Shown: one piece after another, positions 53,450 through 61,867 of the stretch
Position numbering within the stretch: the first letter of the stretch is position 1
Layout of the letters: every line of letters starts with the position of its first letter
From: CAIQQQ01 sp040399685
GTDB taxonomy: Bacteria > Pseudomonadota > Alphaproteobacteria > Acetobacterales > Acetobacteraceae
Direction of reading: 5' to 3'
DNA length: 64,000 bases
Assembly (NCBI GenBank): GCA_040399685.1
Contig: JBBART010000007.1
Coordinates: 1 to 64,000 of the forward strand
Notes under the pieces: model-generated
The model's database searches: none
The model's input: only the letters and a program-made list of their open reading frames with translations
Told to the model about the DNA's origin: nothing
Position numbers and translations under genes: made by a program

Positions 53450-53653
53450 ATGGCGAACGGCACTGTCAAATGGTTCAACGCGACCAAGGGCTTTGGCTTC
53501 ATCATGCCAACCGATGGCGGAAAGGACGTGTTCGTCCATATCACCGCCGTCCAGGCGGCCGGGCTGCGGGGCCTCGATGAGGGCCAGAAAGTCACCTACG
53601 AGGTGGCAATGGAGCGCGGCAAGGCGGCGGCCACCAACCTCAAAGCAGACTGA
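53450..53653 (+). CDS. CspA-family cold-shock protein
   Basis: This 67-residue single cold-shock-domain protein has RNP1 KGFGFIMP and RNP2 VFVHI. It binds single-stranded RNA and DNA. A GAGGA site precedes the start. The gene is monocistronic, and its leader may be long, as in other csp genes. Confidence 0.93.
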   Translation: MANGTVKWFNATKGFGFIMPTDGGKDVFVHITAVQAAGLRGLDEGQKVTYEVAMERGKAAATNLKAD

Positions 53654-53727
53654 TCTCGCGGGTTTTTCCGCAATGTCGCGGCTTTTCCGACGACAGGCCC
53701 GAGGTTTGATGCGAGACATTCGGCACG

Positions 53728-54348
53728 ATGACCGTATCGATTTTCGCATCCGGACTGCTGCTCGGCCTCTCCATCGCTGCCCCTGTGGGGCCGATGGGGT
53801 TGCTGTGCATCAATCGAACCTTGCAACGCGGTCTGGTCGCAGGACTGTGCGTTGGCTTCGGGATCGCCACGGGTGATGCGGCCTATGGTGCCGTCGCGGC
53901 GCTTGGTCTAGCGACTGTCACCGATGCCCTGATCGCCTATGCGCTGCCATTGCGCCTCATCGGCGGCGGCTTTCTCATATGGATGGGCATCAAGGCCTGG
54001 CGTATGGCACATACGCCACGGCCACCGCGCGACAGGATCGCCGGAAATGGCGGTCTGACGGGCGACTATGCAATCGCGGTTGGTCTGACGCTGACCAATC
54101 CGGCGACAATCCTCAGTTTCATCGCAACATTCGGAGCACTCGGCCTGGCCACACGGGAGGGCGGCGCCGGATTGCTGGTGGCCGGCGTTTTCCTGGGTTC
54201 GGCGCTGTGGTGGCTCGGGCTGTGCACCGCCATCGCGCTGGCGCGCAAGGCACTGACGACCGGTGCAATGGTCTGGATCGATCGGCTTTCCGCCCTTGTG
54301 CTGATCGCATTTGGCATGGCGGCGGCTGCAGGATGGCTGGCGAGCTGA
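53728..54348 (+). CDS. LysE-family amino-acid exporter
   Basis: This 206-residue inner-membrane protein has about six helices and the N-terminal LysE/RhtB block GLSIAAPVGPMGLLCINRTL. Another conserved region reads YAIAVGLTLTNPATILSFIA. It exports an amino acid or analogue, not specified by sequence. It is likely independent of cspA. Confidence 0.88.
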   Translation: MTVSIFASGLLLGLSIAAPVGPMGLLCINRTLQRGLVAGLCVGFGIATGDAAYGAVAALGLATVTDALIAYALPLRLIGGGFLIWMGIKAWRMAHTPRPPRDRIAGNGGLTGDYAIAVGLTLTNPATILSFIATFGALGLATREGGAGLLVAGVFLGSALWWLGLCTAIALARKALTTGAMVWIDRLSALVLIAFGMAAAAGWLAS

Positions 54349-54433
54349 CGATGACCGCGGATGGGCGACCAGAGTGGAGCAACCAAATCGTCGCGCGTTC
54401 GCTATTTCAGGACGCATCGGAAATAATCCCAAG

Positions 54434-54805
54434 ATGAATCGTCACCGTCCCGCCAACGCCGCCGTCACGTTTCCCGCTCTGCTGAGCGTTGCATTGCTGT
54501 CGCTGTTGGCCTTGTCAGGATGCGTGGCCCCACCAGCCACACTCTATGGCAGCCAGCCCGCGCAGCCGGGATATCAAACGCAATATTACACCCCGGCGCC
54601 TGAGCCTGCACAGAGCCCACCGCCGCGGCCATACGAGACACAGCCGTATCAACAACCGGCGCCGCAGCAGTCCTACGCACCGCAATATTCCGCAACCTAC
54701 TGTGCCGCCGGCGCGTATCAGTGCCCCGTTCCGCCAGCCACGCCTGTCGGAACCAGCTGCGCCTGTTCCGGCCTGGGCGCTGCCTCCTACGGCGTCGCGC
54801 AATGA
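54434..54805 (+). CDS. Small proline/glutamine/tyrosine-rich lipoprotein
   Basis: This 123-residue protein has a lipoprotein signal ending in the lipobox LALSGC, so it should be lipid-anchored after cleavage. The mature part is low-complexity (Pro, Gln, Tyr) and ends with five cysteines in YCAAGAYQCPVP and SCACSG. No known domain is recognised. The ATG at 54434 opens the signal peptide; a longer reading overlaps the LysE gene. It converges on the MarR gene. Function unknown. Confidence 0.7.
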   Translation: MNRHRPANAAVTFPALLSVALLSLLALSGCVAPPATLYGSQPAQPGYQTQYYTPAPEPAQSPPPRPYETQPYQQPAPQQSYAPQYSATYCAAGAYQCPVPPATPVGTSCACSGLGAASYGVAQ

Positions 54806-54812
54806 ACGCGCG

Positions 54813-55241
54813 CTAAAATTCAGTTCGGGTCACGTGCGTGAGGGTCTCACGCAGTGACGCGGCACGTTGCGGGGTCATTGCGGTTTCAAACCGCGCCTGC
54901 GCCTCCGCCCAGCCGGCCGTGGCGGCCGTGAGCCGCGTCTGTCCCAGCGGCGTGATCCGTAACACGTGAACCCGGCGATCAGCGGAATCCACGTCCGTCA
55001 CAATCAGTCCATCACGCTCCAGCGGCTTGATGGTCCGCCCCAGACTGGTTCGGTCCATCACCAGCCGCGTCGCCAAAGCCTGGATGGACCATGGGCCGGA
55101 CTGGGCCAGATGCACCAATATGGAAAACTGGGTGGTGCGCAAACCAAACGGCGCCAACGCCTGGTCATAGGCTTGACTGACATGTCGCGCCGCCTGTCGG
55201 AAGGCGAGGCAGTTGCAGGGGGTTGCAGAAGATATGTGCAT
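54813..55241 (-). CDS. MarR-family regulator
   Basis: This 142-residue winged-helix protein has the recognition helix region SIQALATRLVMDRTSLGRTI and the wing DSADRRVHVLRIT with the conserved D-x-R-x-R pattern. It is divergent from a MATE transporter gene, and its start codon lies within a paired-repeat operator. It should repress both itself and the transporter until a ligand binds. Confidence 0.88.
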   Translation of the reverse strand: MHISSATPCNCLAFRQAARHVSQAYDQALAPFGLRTTQFSILVHLAQSGPWSIQALATRLVMDRTSLGRTIKPLERDGLIVTDVDSADRRVHVLRITPLGQTRLTAATAGWAEAQARFETAMTPQRAASLRETLTHVTRTEF

Positions 55242-55265
55242 ATGCGCTTATAAAAGTGCATATGC
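55236..55265. promoter_or_regulatory. Paired GTGCATATGC sites, predicted MarR operator
   Basis: GTGCATATGC occurs at 55236-55245 and again at 55256-55265, exactly 20 bp apart (two helical turns). Each copy holds the palindrome GCATATGC, and the two halves also form a larger dyad around ATAA. The site overlaps the MarR start and lies about 30 bp before the MATE start. Confidence 0.65.
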
Positions 55266-55294
55266 ATGCAAGTCAACAAATGTCAGGTTCCCCC

Positions 55295-56677
55295 ATGGCT
55301 GATGGCACCGTATCCACGGTTGTGACGCCGCCGATGAACCCGCGCACGCATCGCCTGCTGCACGCGCCCCTGTTGCCGCTGCTGCTCAGGCTGTCTGCGC
55401 CGAACATTCTGGTCATGCTGGCGCAGGCCGCCACCGGGCTGATCGAAACTTATTTCTTAGGGCAACTCGGCACCGGCGCATTGGCTGGCATGGCGGTGGT
55501 GTTTCCCGGCTATATGCTGATGACGATGATGTCGGCTGGCGCCATGGGCGGCGGCATCGCGTCTTCCATCGCCCGGGCGCTCGGCGCCGGACGCAGGGAT
55601 GCAGCCGATGCATTGGTGATGCATGCGCTGATCATCAATCTGGCGTTTGGCATGGCGTTCACTGTGGGCATGCTGCTGGGTGGCCGGTCGCTGTATCAGG
55701 CGTTGGGCGTGCAAGGCGCCTCCCTCGATGCGGCCATGGCGTATTCCAACGTTGTGTTCGGCGGCGCTTGGTTGCTGTGGGTTTTCAACGCCCTGGCCAG
55801 CGCAATCCGTGGCACTGGCAACATGGCCCTGCCGGCGCAGGTGATTTGCGGCGGTGTGGTGGTTCTGGTGCCGGTTTCGCCCTGCCTCATCTTCGGCGTC
55901 GGCCCCTTCCCCGCTTTGGGCATGGCCGGCGGCGGTGTGGCGCTTGTGTTGTATTACCTGCTCGGAAGCGTGGTGTTCGCGGCGCATCTGGCGGGCGGGC
56001 GCGGGGCGGTACGGTTTGCATGGGCGCGGCCACGCTGGGTGCATTTCCGCGCCATTCTGGGAGTGGGCGCGGTGGCCATTCTGGTCACGCTGCAAACCTA
56101 CATCACGATCAGCTTCGCCACCGCCCAGGTGGGCCAGATCTCGCCGGCGGCGGTGGCAGGCTTCGGCACCGGCAACAGGTTGGAATATCTGCTGATCCCG
56201 CTGGTGTTCGGGCTAGGTGGGCCGCTTGTCGCCATTGTCGGCACCTGCATTGGCGCCGGCCAGCGCGCCCGCGCCCTGCGTGCCACCTGGCTGGGGGGAC
56301 TGGTCGCGTTCGGATTGACCGAGACAATAGGACTGGCTGCCAGCGCCTGGCCCGAGGCATGGCTGGGATTGTTCGGTCACGAACCGGCGATGCTGGCCGC
56401 CGGCATCCATTATCTGCGGATTGTCGGGCCGTTCTATGGCTTGTTTGGTATGGGAATGGCGCTCTACTTCGCCTCGCAGGGCGCTGGCCGCTTGCTGTGG
56501 CCGCTCATTGCAGGACTATTGCGGATGGCGGTCGCTGTTGGCGGCGGTCTAGCCGCGGCACGGCTCGGCTTCGGGCTCAGCGGTTTGTTCGCCGCGCTGG
56601 GGGCCGGACTGGTCGTGTTCGGCCTCGTCAACACCGTGTCCGTCGCGTGCGGCGTGTGGTTCAGGAGAGTGGTATGA
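55295..56677 (+). CDS. MATE-family efflux transporter
   Basis: This protein of about 460 residues has twelve predicted helices. MATE blocks include LLRLSAPNILVMLAQAATG near the N-terminus and the repeat-start AVAGFGTGNRLEYLLIPLVF region. It exports drugs or metabolites by cation exchange. Starts at 55280 and 55295 are both possible; readings further upstream overlap the operator. It overlaps the next gene by 4 bp (ATGA). Confidence 0.87.
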   Translation: MADGTVSTVVTPPMNPRTHRLLHAPLLPLLLRLSAPNILVMLAQAATGLIETYFLGQLGTGALAGMAVVFPGYMLMTMMSAGAMGGGIASSIARALGAGRRDAADALVMHALIINLAFGMAFTVGMLLGGRSLYQALGVQGASLDAAMAYSNVVFGGAWLLWVFNALASAIRGTGNMALPAQVICGGVVVLVPVSPCLIFGVGPFPALGMAGGGVALVLYYLLGSVVFAAHLAGGRGAVRFAWARPRWVHFRAILGVGAVAILVTLQTYITISFATAQVGQISPAAVAGFGTGNRLEYLLIPLVFGLGGPLVAIVGTCIGAGQRARALRATWLGGLVAFGLTETIGLAASAWPEAWLGLFGHEPAMLAAGIHYLRIVGPFYGLFGMGMALYFASQGAGRLLWPLIAGLLRMAVAVGGGLAAARLGFGLSGLFAALGAGLVVFGLVNTVSVACGVWFRRVV

Positions 56678-57123
56678 GCTTGTATTTCGACGACCTTGCG
56701 GTCGGCCAGACCTTCAACGCCGGCCCTATCACCATGGAGCGGGACCGGATTATCGCGTTCGCCCGCGAATTCGATCCCCAGCCGATGCACACCGGCGAGG
56801 CCGATGCGGACGGCAACATCACAGATGAATTGATCGCCAGCGGCTGGCACACCGCCGCCGTCACCATGCGCATGCTCATTGATGGCGCCAGCCCAAAACT
56901 AGCCGGCGGGGCCGTGGGCGCGGGCATTGAGGGCATCGCCTGGCCGGTGTCCGTCCGCCCCGGCGACATTCTTCGCGCCGAAAGCGAAATCATCGAACTG
57001 CGCCTCAGCCGCTCGCGCCCGGATCGCGGCCTGATGAAGCTGCGCAGCACCACCACGCGCCAGGACGGCACCGTGGTTCAGGTGATCACCGCTGTGATCA
57101 TGGTGCCGCGCAGGACTTCCTAG
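56674..57123 (+). CDS. MaoC-like hot-dog-fold hydratase
   Basis: This 149-residue protein has the hydratase-2 motif with Asp and His in FDPQPMHTGE, followed by ASGWHTAAVTMR. MaoC proteins hydrate enoyl-CoA or act as dehydratases. It is translationally coupled to the MATE gene, an unusual partner. Its stop codon shares the palindrome CTAG with the stop of the convergent binding-protein gene. Confidence 0.83.
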   Translation: MSLYFDDLAVGQTFNAGPITMERDRIIAFAREFDPQPMHTGEADADGNITDELIASGWHTAAVTMRMLIDGASPKLAGGAVGAGIEGIAWPVSVRPGDILRAESEIIELRLSRSRPDRGLMKLRSTTTRQDGTVVQVITAVIMVPRRTS

Positions 57124-58637
57124 GGGGTAAGGCTCACGCCCTGCAGGCGGATGAGGCCATCGGGAACCTGCCGGAACCCCGTCACCTCACGCCGCATGCC
57201 AACCACGTTGCGGCTCGTCCAGAGATAGACCAGCGGCAGATCCTCACGCTCCTTCGCCCACACGCGAGCGTAAAGCGCTTTTCGTTCGGCCACATCGGTC
57301 ACCTTGCGGGCCTCGTCCAGCCAGCCATCCACGGCGGGGTCGCTGTATTTGCCGTAGTTGAAGGTGCCGCCGGTGTGCAGCATCTGCCACATGTTGCCGT
57401 CTGGATCGGATCGGCCGGACCAGCCGATCATGTAGCCCTGGAAGTCACCGGCATACCCGGCCTGCAACGAGGAGGCGAATTCCATCGTCTTAATCTTGAT
57501 GTCGAACCCGGCTTCAGACGCCATCGACTGCACGATTTCGGCGGCCTGCTGCACGTCCGGGCTGTTCGGCACGGTGAGGGTGATGGGCACAGTGCCCGTC
57601 ACACCCGCCTGTTTCAGCAGCGCCCTGGCCGCCGGAATGTCCCGCGCCGGCGGGGCGAACTCCTTGGCATAGTAGGGAGAACTGGGCGTGTTGGCCTGCA
57701 CAGTTGGCGAATACATGCCGTTATAGACAACCTGGATCAGCGCTGTCCGATCGATCGACAGATCGAACGCTTGCCGAATGAGCTTGTTCTGGCCCACCAG
57801 AGTCGCTTTGGCCGGGCCGTTATCGGTGTTGAACGTGATGCCGGTGTAGGCAAGGCCGTCGCCGATCGCGAGCTTCAGCTTCTTGTCCTGCTTCACCGCA
57901 TCGATGTCGGTGGGCACGATGTATTCCACCAGATCGAGGCTACCGGCCTGAAGATTGGCCAGCCGCACCGAAGGGCTGGGAATCGGCTGATAGACGATCT
58001 GGTCGAAGTGATACTCCTTGGCGTTCCAATAGCCCGGATAGCGTTTCAGCACGATCTTGTCCTGCGCCACCCGGCTGTCGAACGCGAAGGGGCCGGCGCA
58101 GACCGGGGCGAGGCCGAATTTATCGCCCGCCGCGGCAACGGCCTTGGGCGAGATCATGATGCCAGCGCGATCGGTCAACTGGGCCAGCAACTGGGCCGCC
58201 GGCGCCTTCAGCGTTAGGCGAACGCTGAGCGGCCCGATGACATCGACGGATTGGATGGAATTGATCTCCCCGGCGCGCATGCTGCCCTTGGCGGTGAGAT
58301 CGCGGTTGATCTTGAACTTCACTGCCTCGGCATCGAACGGCTCGCCGTCATGGAACGTGACGCCGGCGCGCAGCTGCAGCACCAGATGCGTCGGGTCCTC
58401 ATAGGTGAAGGACGTTGCCAGCATCGGCACGATGTTCAGCTTTTCGTCCAGATCGAACAGCTTGTCGCACATCGCGGCATAGATGATGCGCCCGACATAG
58501 CTGGAGCCCAACGTAGGGTCGAGAATATCCGGGTCCTCGCGCAGGCCGATGCGCAAGGTCTGTGCCTGCGCTGCCACCGATCCCATAAGCAGGGTTGTGG
58601 CAAGCCCGATCCGAACAAGAAGGTGACGACGCATCAT
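57120..58637 (-). CDS. ABC transporter substrate-binding protein, dipeptide type
   Basis: This 505-residue DppA/OppA-family periplasmic protein has a Sec signal (LLVRIGLATTLLMGSVAAQA). Family blocks are LRIGLREDPDILDP and FHDGEPFDAEAVKF. It is the third such binding protein in the window and has no permease or ATPase genes next to it. It lies 11 bp after a DUF1028 gene, a common partner of this transporter type. Ligand unknown. Confidence 0.87.
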   Translation of the reverse strand: MMRRHLLVRIGLATTLLMGSVAAQAQTLRIGLREDPDILDPTLGSSYVGRIIYAAMCDKLFDLDEKLNIVPMLATSFTYEDPTHLVLQLRAGVTFHDGEPFDAEAVKFKINRDLTAKGSMRAGEINSIQSVDVIGPLSVRLTLKAPAAQLLAQLTDRAGIMISPKAVAAAGDKFGLAPVCAGPFAFDSRVAQDKIVLKRYPGYWNAKEYHFDQIVYQPIPSPSVRLANLQAGSLDLVEYIVPTDIDAVKQDKKLKLAIGDGLAYTGITFNTDNGPAKATLVGQNKLIRQAFDLSIDRTALIQVVYNGMYSPTVQANTPSSPYYAKEFAPPARDIPAARALLKQAGVTGTVPITLTVPNSPDVQQAAEIVQSMASEAGFDIKIKTMEFASSLQAGYAGDFQGYMIGWSGRSDPDGNMWQMLHTGGTFNYGKYSDPAVDGWLDEARKVTDVAERKALYARVWAKEREDLPLVYLWTSRNVVGMRREVTGFRQVPDGLIRLQGVSLTP

Positions 58638-58648
58638 AAAACTCCAGG

Positions 58649-59353
58649 TCATAGGGGGCGCCCGTCTTGGGCGATGGCGGCGTCGATGATGGCACGGTCC
58701 AACTCGCCATAGGCACTGTCGCGCCCAGCCAGGAACCGGCGGAATACGGCATAGCGTTCGAGACTGACACGATGCAGGCGGCGCAGTTCGCCCAGCGGAT
58801 CGGGGTGATCGTCGGCACGAATGTCGAGATCGGGATACGGATCGGTGGAGCAGATCTTCAACCCCGCCCCTTGCCGGCCACGCTTGTCGCCGCCCGCCGC
58901 CTCGCCGGCCTCCATCGCGGTCAGCAGCCGTTCGGCCATACTGCCGCTGGCGGCGAGATAGGCATCGCGGGTGCGCGCCACCACATCCGGCCCGGCCAGC
59001 ATGTTGCCGGCCACCGAGACATCATGGCCCTGCACGTGCCCGGCCCAGGAGATGCAGTCCGGCCCACTATGCTGGGCGATCCGTCCCTTGGCGTCGATGA
59101 TGTGAAACTGCCGCTGGGCGATGGCGGGGTCCGGCGCCACCAGATCGTGCAGCACGCGGCCCGGCGCCTCCCCTGCCCGCAACCGGGGCATGGCGTGGAC
59201 GGCATACATCGGGTTGACCAGCGCCTGGGTGGCAAGTGCCGCCACCCCGCCCTCGACATGAATGCACAACGCACCGACGGCAAAGAACCGTGAGGCGACG
59301 GCAGCACCAAGTTCACCCGTTTCGGAATCACGCACGAGAATGGAGAATGTCAT
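58649..59353 (-). CDS. DUF1028-family protein (Ntn-hydrolase-like)
   Basis: This 234-residue protein starts with MTFSILVRDSETGELGAAVA, has VEGGVAALATQA and ends with the AYGELDRAI region, all typical of DUF1028. Members have an Ntn-hydrolase-like fold and are frequently encoded with peptide-type ABC transporters, suggesting hydrolysis of an imported peptide or amide. No reaction is firmly established. It is the first gene of a two-gene operon with the binding protein. Confidence 0.83.
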   Translation of the reverse strand: MTFSILVRDSETGELGAAVASRFFAVGALCIHVEGGVAALATQALVNPMYAVHAMPRLRAGEAPGRVLHDLVAPDPAIAQRQFHIIDAKGRIAQHSGPDCISWAGHVQGHDVSVAGNMLAGPDVVARTRDAYLAASGSMAERLLTAMEAGEAAGGDKRGRQGAGLKICSTDPYPDLDIRADDHPDPLGELRRLHRVSLERYAVFRRFLAGRDSAYGELDRAIIDAAIAQDGRPL

Positions 59354-59433
59354 CCCGAAGTGTTGATCTGCCGCGCGGGGAAGACAATCCCCGGCCTGCG
59401 TGTAATTCTGCTAAAAACGCGATGGGAACCGAA

Positions 59434-60204
59434 ATGATCCGCATGAACGGGATTTTGATGCTGCTGGCCTTCGGGCTGGCCGTCCAGCCGGCCCAGGCCG
59501 CCGATATTGTCGTGCTGTCGGCAGCCGCCATGAAAACAGCGGTATCGGATCTTCCGAAGCGTTACGAGGCAGAGACCGGCGACCATGTCAGCTTTATCTT
59601 CGGCACCGCCGGTTTCATCCGCGACAAGGCCGTGGCCGGCGAGCCGTTCGATCTGGTGATCGTGCCGCCCGCCCCGCTGGGCGATCTGGTGAAGCGGCAG
59701 CTCGTGGTGGATGGATCGATGCAAAAGCTCGGCCTGGTGCGGCTGGGGGCCGCGGTGCGCACCGGCACGCCGCATCCGCCGATCGAGACCGAAGCCGCGT
59801 TCAAGGCCACTTTGCTGGCAGCCCCGTCCATCGGGATGGCCGACCCAGCCACCGGCGCCACATCCGGCATCTATCTGGCAAAATTGTTGGAACAGCTGGG
59901 CATTATGGAGCAGGTGCGCGGCCGACTGAAATTCTACCCCGAAGGTCAGGTGGCGATGGAAGCGGCCGCACACGGTGAAGTGGCGTTCGGGCTTGGGCAG
60001 ATCAGCGAAATCCTGCCCGTGGCCGGGGTGGACATGCTGGGGCCAATCCCGGAGCCATTACAGTTGCGGACCATCTATGCCGCCGGTCTGGCCGCCCATA
60101 GCCACGCACCGGAGGCCGCACAACGTCTGATGCGGTTTCTGGCCGGTCCGGATGCCACCAGCGCCTTCAAGGCGCAGGGCTTTGAGACAGGTCTGATGCC
60201 CTAA
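59434..60204 (+). CDS. ModA-like substrate-binding protein
   Basis: This 256-residue periplasmic protein has a signal peptide (MLLAFGLAVQPAQA) and the ModA-type opening VVLSAAAMKTAVSDL, with FIFGTAGFIRDKAVAGEPFD after it. ModA binds molybdate, but this subgroup is often encoded alone beside catabolic genes and may bind other anions. No modB or modC follows. It lies 72 bp upstream of an intradiol dioxygenase in the same direction. Confidence 0.78.
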   Translation: MIRMNGILMLLAFGLAVQPAQAADIVVLSAAAMKTAVSDLPKRYEAETGDHVSFIFGTAGFIRDKAVAGEPFDLVIVPPAPLGDLVKRQLVVDGSMQKLGLVRLGAAVRTGTPHPPIETEAAFKATLLAAPSIGMADPATGATSGIYLAKLLEQLGIMEQVRGRLKFYPEGQVAMEAAAHGEVAFGLGQISEILPVAGVDMLGPIPEPLQLRTIYAAGLAAHSHAPEAAQRLMRFLAGPDATSAFKAQGFETGLMP

Positions 60205-60276
60205 CGATCATTTGACACCACCCCGGGCGCAAGCGAGCCTGTGGCCAAACATAACGCGCAAACGCGGAGAACCACG

Positions 60277-61179
60277 ATGCATGATCTCGACGAGTTCACC
60301 GTCACCGACGCCGTGCTGGCGCAAATGGCGGGCACCGAAGACGCAAGACTGCGCAAGATCATGGATGCCGCGGTTCGGCATTTGCACGCGTTCGCCCGCG
60401 AGGTGAACCTCACGCCGGCCGAATGGCTGACGGGCATCGGGTTCATGACTGAGATCGGCAAGGCCTGCACACCCAGCCGCCAGGAAACCATCCTGCTGTC
60501 GGACGTGCTGGGCGTGAGTGCGATGGTCAACGCCCTGCATTCCAAAACAGCGATGGAAAAAGCCACGGACGCCAGCCTGCTCGGGCCGTTCTACCGCGAA
60601 ACCGCGCCGCAGCTTCAACTCGGCGACAGCATCGCCGCCAAACCCGGCGCGCCGGAGTTGGTATTCTACGGCCAGGTGCGTGACAGCGCCGGGAACGGCA
60701 TTCCGCACGCCATGGTGCAGGTATGGCAGACCGATGAGAACGGGTTCTATGACATGCAACTGCACGGGCAGGAGCAGATGGACCATCGCGCCGTGTTCAC
60801 GGCCGATGCCGGCGGAAATTTCCATTTCCGTACCGTGCGGCCGCTTGGATATTTCATCCCCATGGATGGGCCGGTCGGGCGGTTGATCCGGGCGCAGAAC
60901 CGGCATGGCTGCCGCCCCGCCCACATCCATGTCCTGATCGGCGCCAGCGGCTATCGCGAACTGGTGACGTCGCTTTACCTGGGAGATGATCAGTATATCG
61001 AAACGGACACGGTGTTCGGGGTGTCATCGTCACTGATTGTGTCTCCCGTACCGGATTCCGGCTCGCCGTTCCCCAGCCTGGACGCGATCCATTATGATTT
61101 TTCACTTTCGCTGGCGCGGGAGGACGGCGAAAGCCGGGTTGGCGCGGATCCGGCACAACTGGCGCGCGCCAGCATGTAA
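60277..61179 (+). CDS. Intradiol ring-cleavage dioxygenase (hydroxyquinol/catechol 1,2-dioxygenase type)
   Basis: This 300-residue non-heme Fe(III) enzyme has the four ligands visible: Y148 (NGFYDMQ), Y182 (RPLGYFIP) and H206/H208 (CRPAHIHVL). The N-terminal helical dimerisation domain of the catechol/hydroxyquinol group is present. The YFIPMDGPVG loop resembles hydroxyquinol 1,2-dioxygenases more than catechol enzymes, so the product would be a maleylacetate or muconate. The ATG at 60277 follows a CGGAGA site. Maleylacetate reductase is not seen nearby. Confidence 0.85.
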   Translation: MHDLDEFTVTDAVLAQMAGTEDARLRKIMDAAVRHLHAFAREVNLTPAEWLTGIGFMTEIGKACTPSRQETILLSDVLGVSAMVNALHSKTAMEKATDASLLGPFYRETAPQLQLGDSIAAKPGAPELVFYGQVRDSAGNGIPHAMVQVWQTDENGFYDMQLHGQEQMDHRAVFTADAGGNFHFRTVRPLGYFIPMDGPVGRLIRAQNRHGCRPAHIHVLIGASGYRELVTSLYLGDDQYIETDTVFGVSSSLIVSPVPDSGSPFPSLDAIHYDFSLSLAREDGESRVGADPAQLARASM

Positions 61180-61181
61180 TC

Positions 61182-61595
61182 TCACTCAGCATGCCATCGC
61201 ACGGCGCTGTCCCAATTACCCTGACGGGTACGACACGCAACGCTCGCGCCGTTGCGATAGGCGCCGTTGATCAGCGTCCGTCGCTCCACATTGCGGCAGG
61301 ACGTTCCATCACGCCGCGTGGTTTCCTCAGACGCCCAGAGCAGGCCGCGATTGCCAGTCTCGGCGTTCTCCCAAATCCGCTGCGCGCCGGCCGGCGATGC
61401 CAACACCTCGCCCAACGCCACCTCGGCACGTCCCCGATCGACCAGAAAATCACGCTCGGCCTTATAGCCGAGATCGGCCGCCTCGGACGACAGCCTGGCC
61501 GCCCCACGGTCGATTGCAGCGCGGGTCCAGGTCCGTGCGCCAAGGCCCACGAGCAATCCCAAGGCCACGGCCAGGAACATCAGGAACAGAATCAT
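61182..61595 (-). CDS. Small membrane-anchored protein with a 17-kDa surface-antigen-like C-terminus
   Basis: This 137-residue protein has one N-terminal hydrophobic helix (MILFLMFLAVALGLLVGLGA). The C-terminal region WASEETTRRDGTSCRNVERR and ACRTRQGNWDS resembles the end of the RT0821/Lpp0805 (17-kDa antigen) family, including its two cysteines. That similarity is from memory and modest. The gene is convergent with the dioxygenase, 2 bp between stops. The 272 bp to its right hold no feature beyond a promoter region for either flank. Confidence 0.6.
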   Translation of the reverse strand: MILFLMFLAVALGLLVGLGARTWTRAAIDRGAARLSSEAADLGYKAERDFLVDRGRAEVALGEVLASPAGAQRIWENAETGNRGLLWASEETTRRDGTSCRNVERRTLINGAYRNGASVACRTRQGNWDSAVRWHAE

Positions 61596-61867
61596 GTTCA
61601 GTCCCCCTCCCCTCTGAAGTCGGCCAGGTGAGCGGGTCTGCGTGCCACGCAGTGTGACCCCGTCATGCTTCATCGGTGATGCGCTCCTCAATCGGCATCG
61701 TATCTTGCCGTGTGAGGGTGTACAGATCGTTAACGCAGCCGAGCGGCAGGGTCCCATCATGCGCAGTTGGACTGCCGCACAAGATGGTGTAGCCAACGCG
61801 TTCGATCGATCAAAGATCGTTCAGGACCAATCGCATCTTTGATGCTATCATCGCCGACGGCCGGGTC

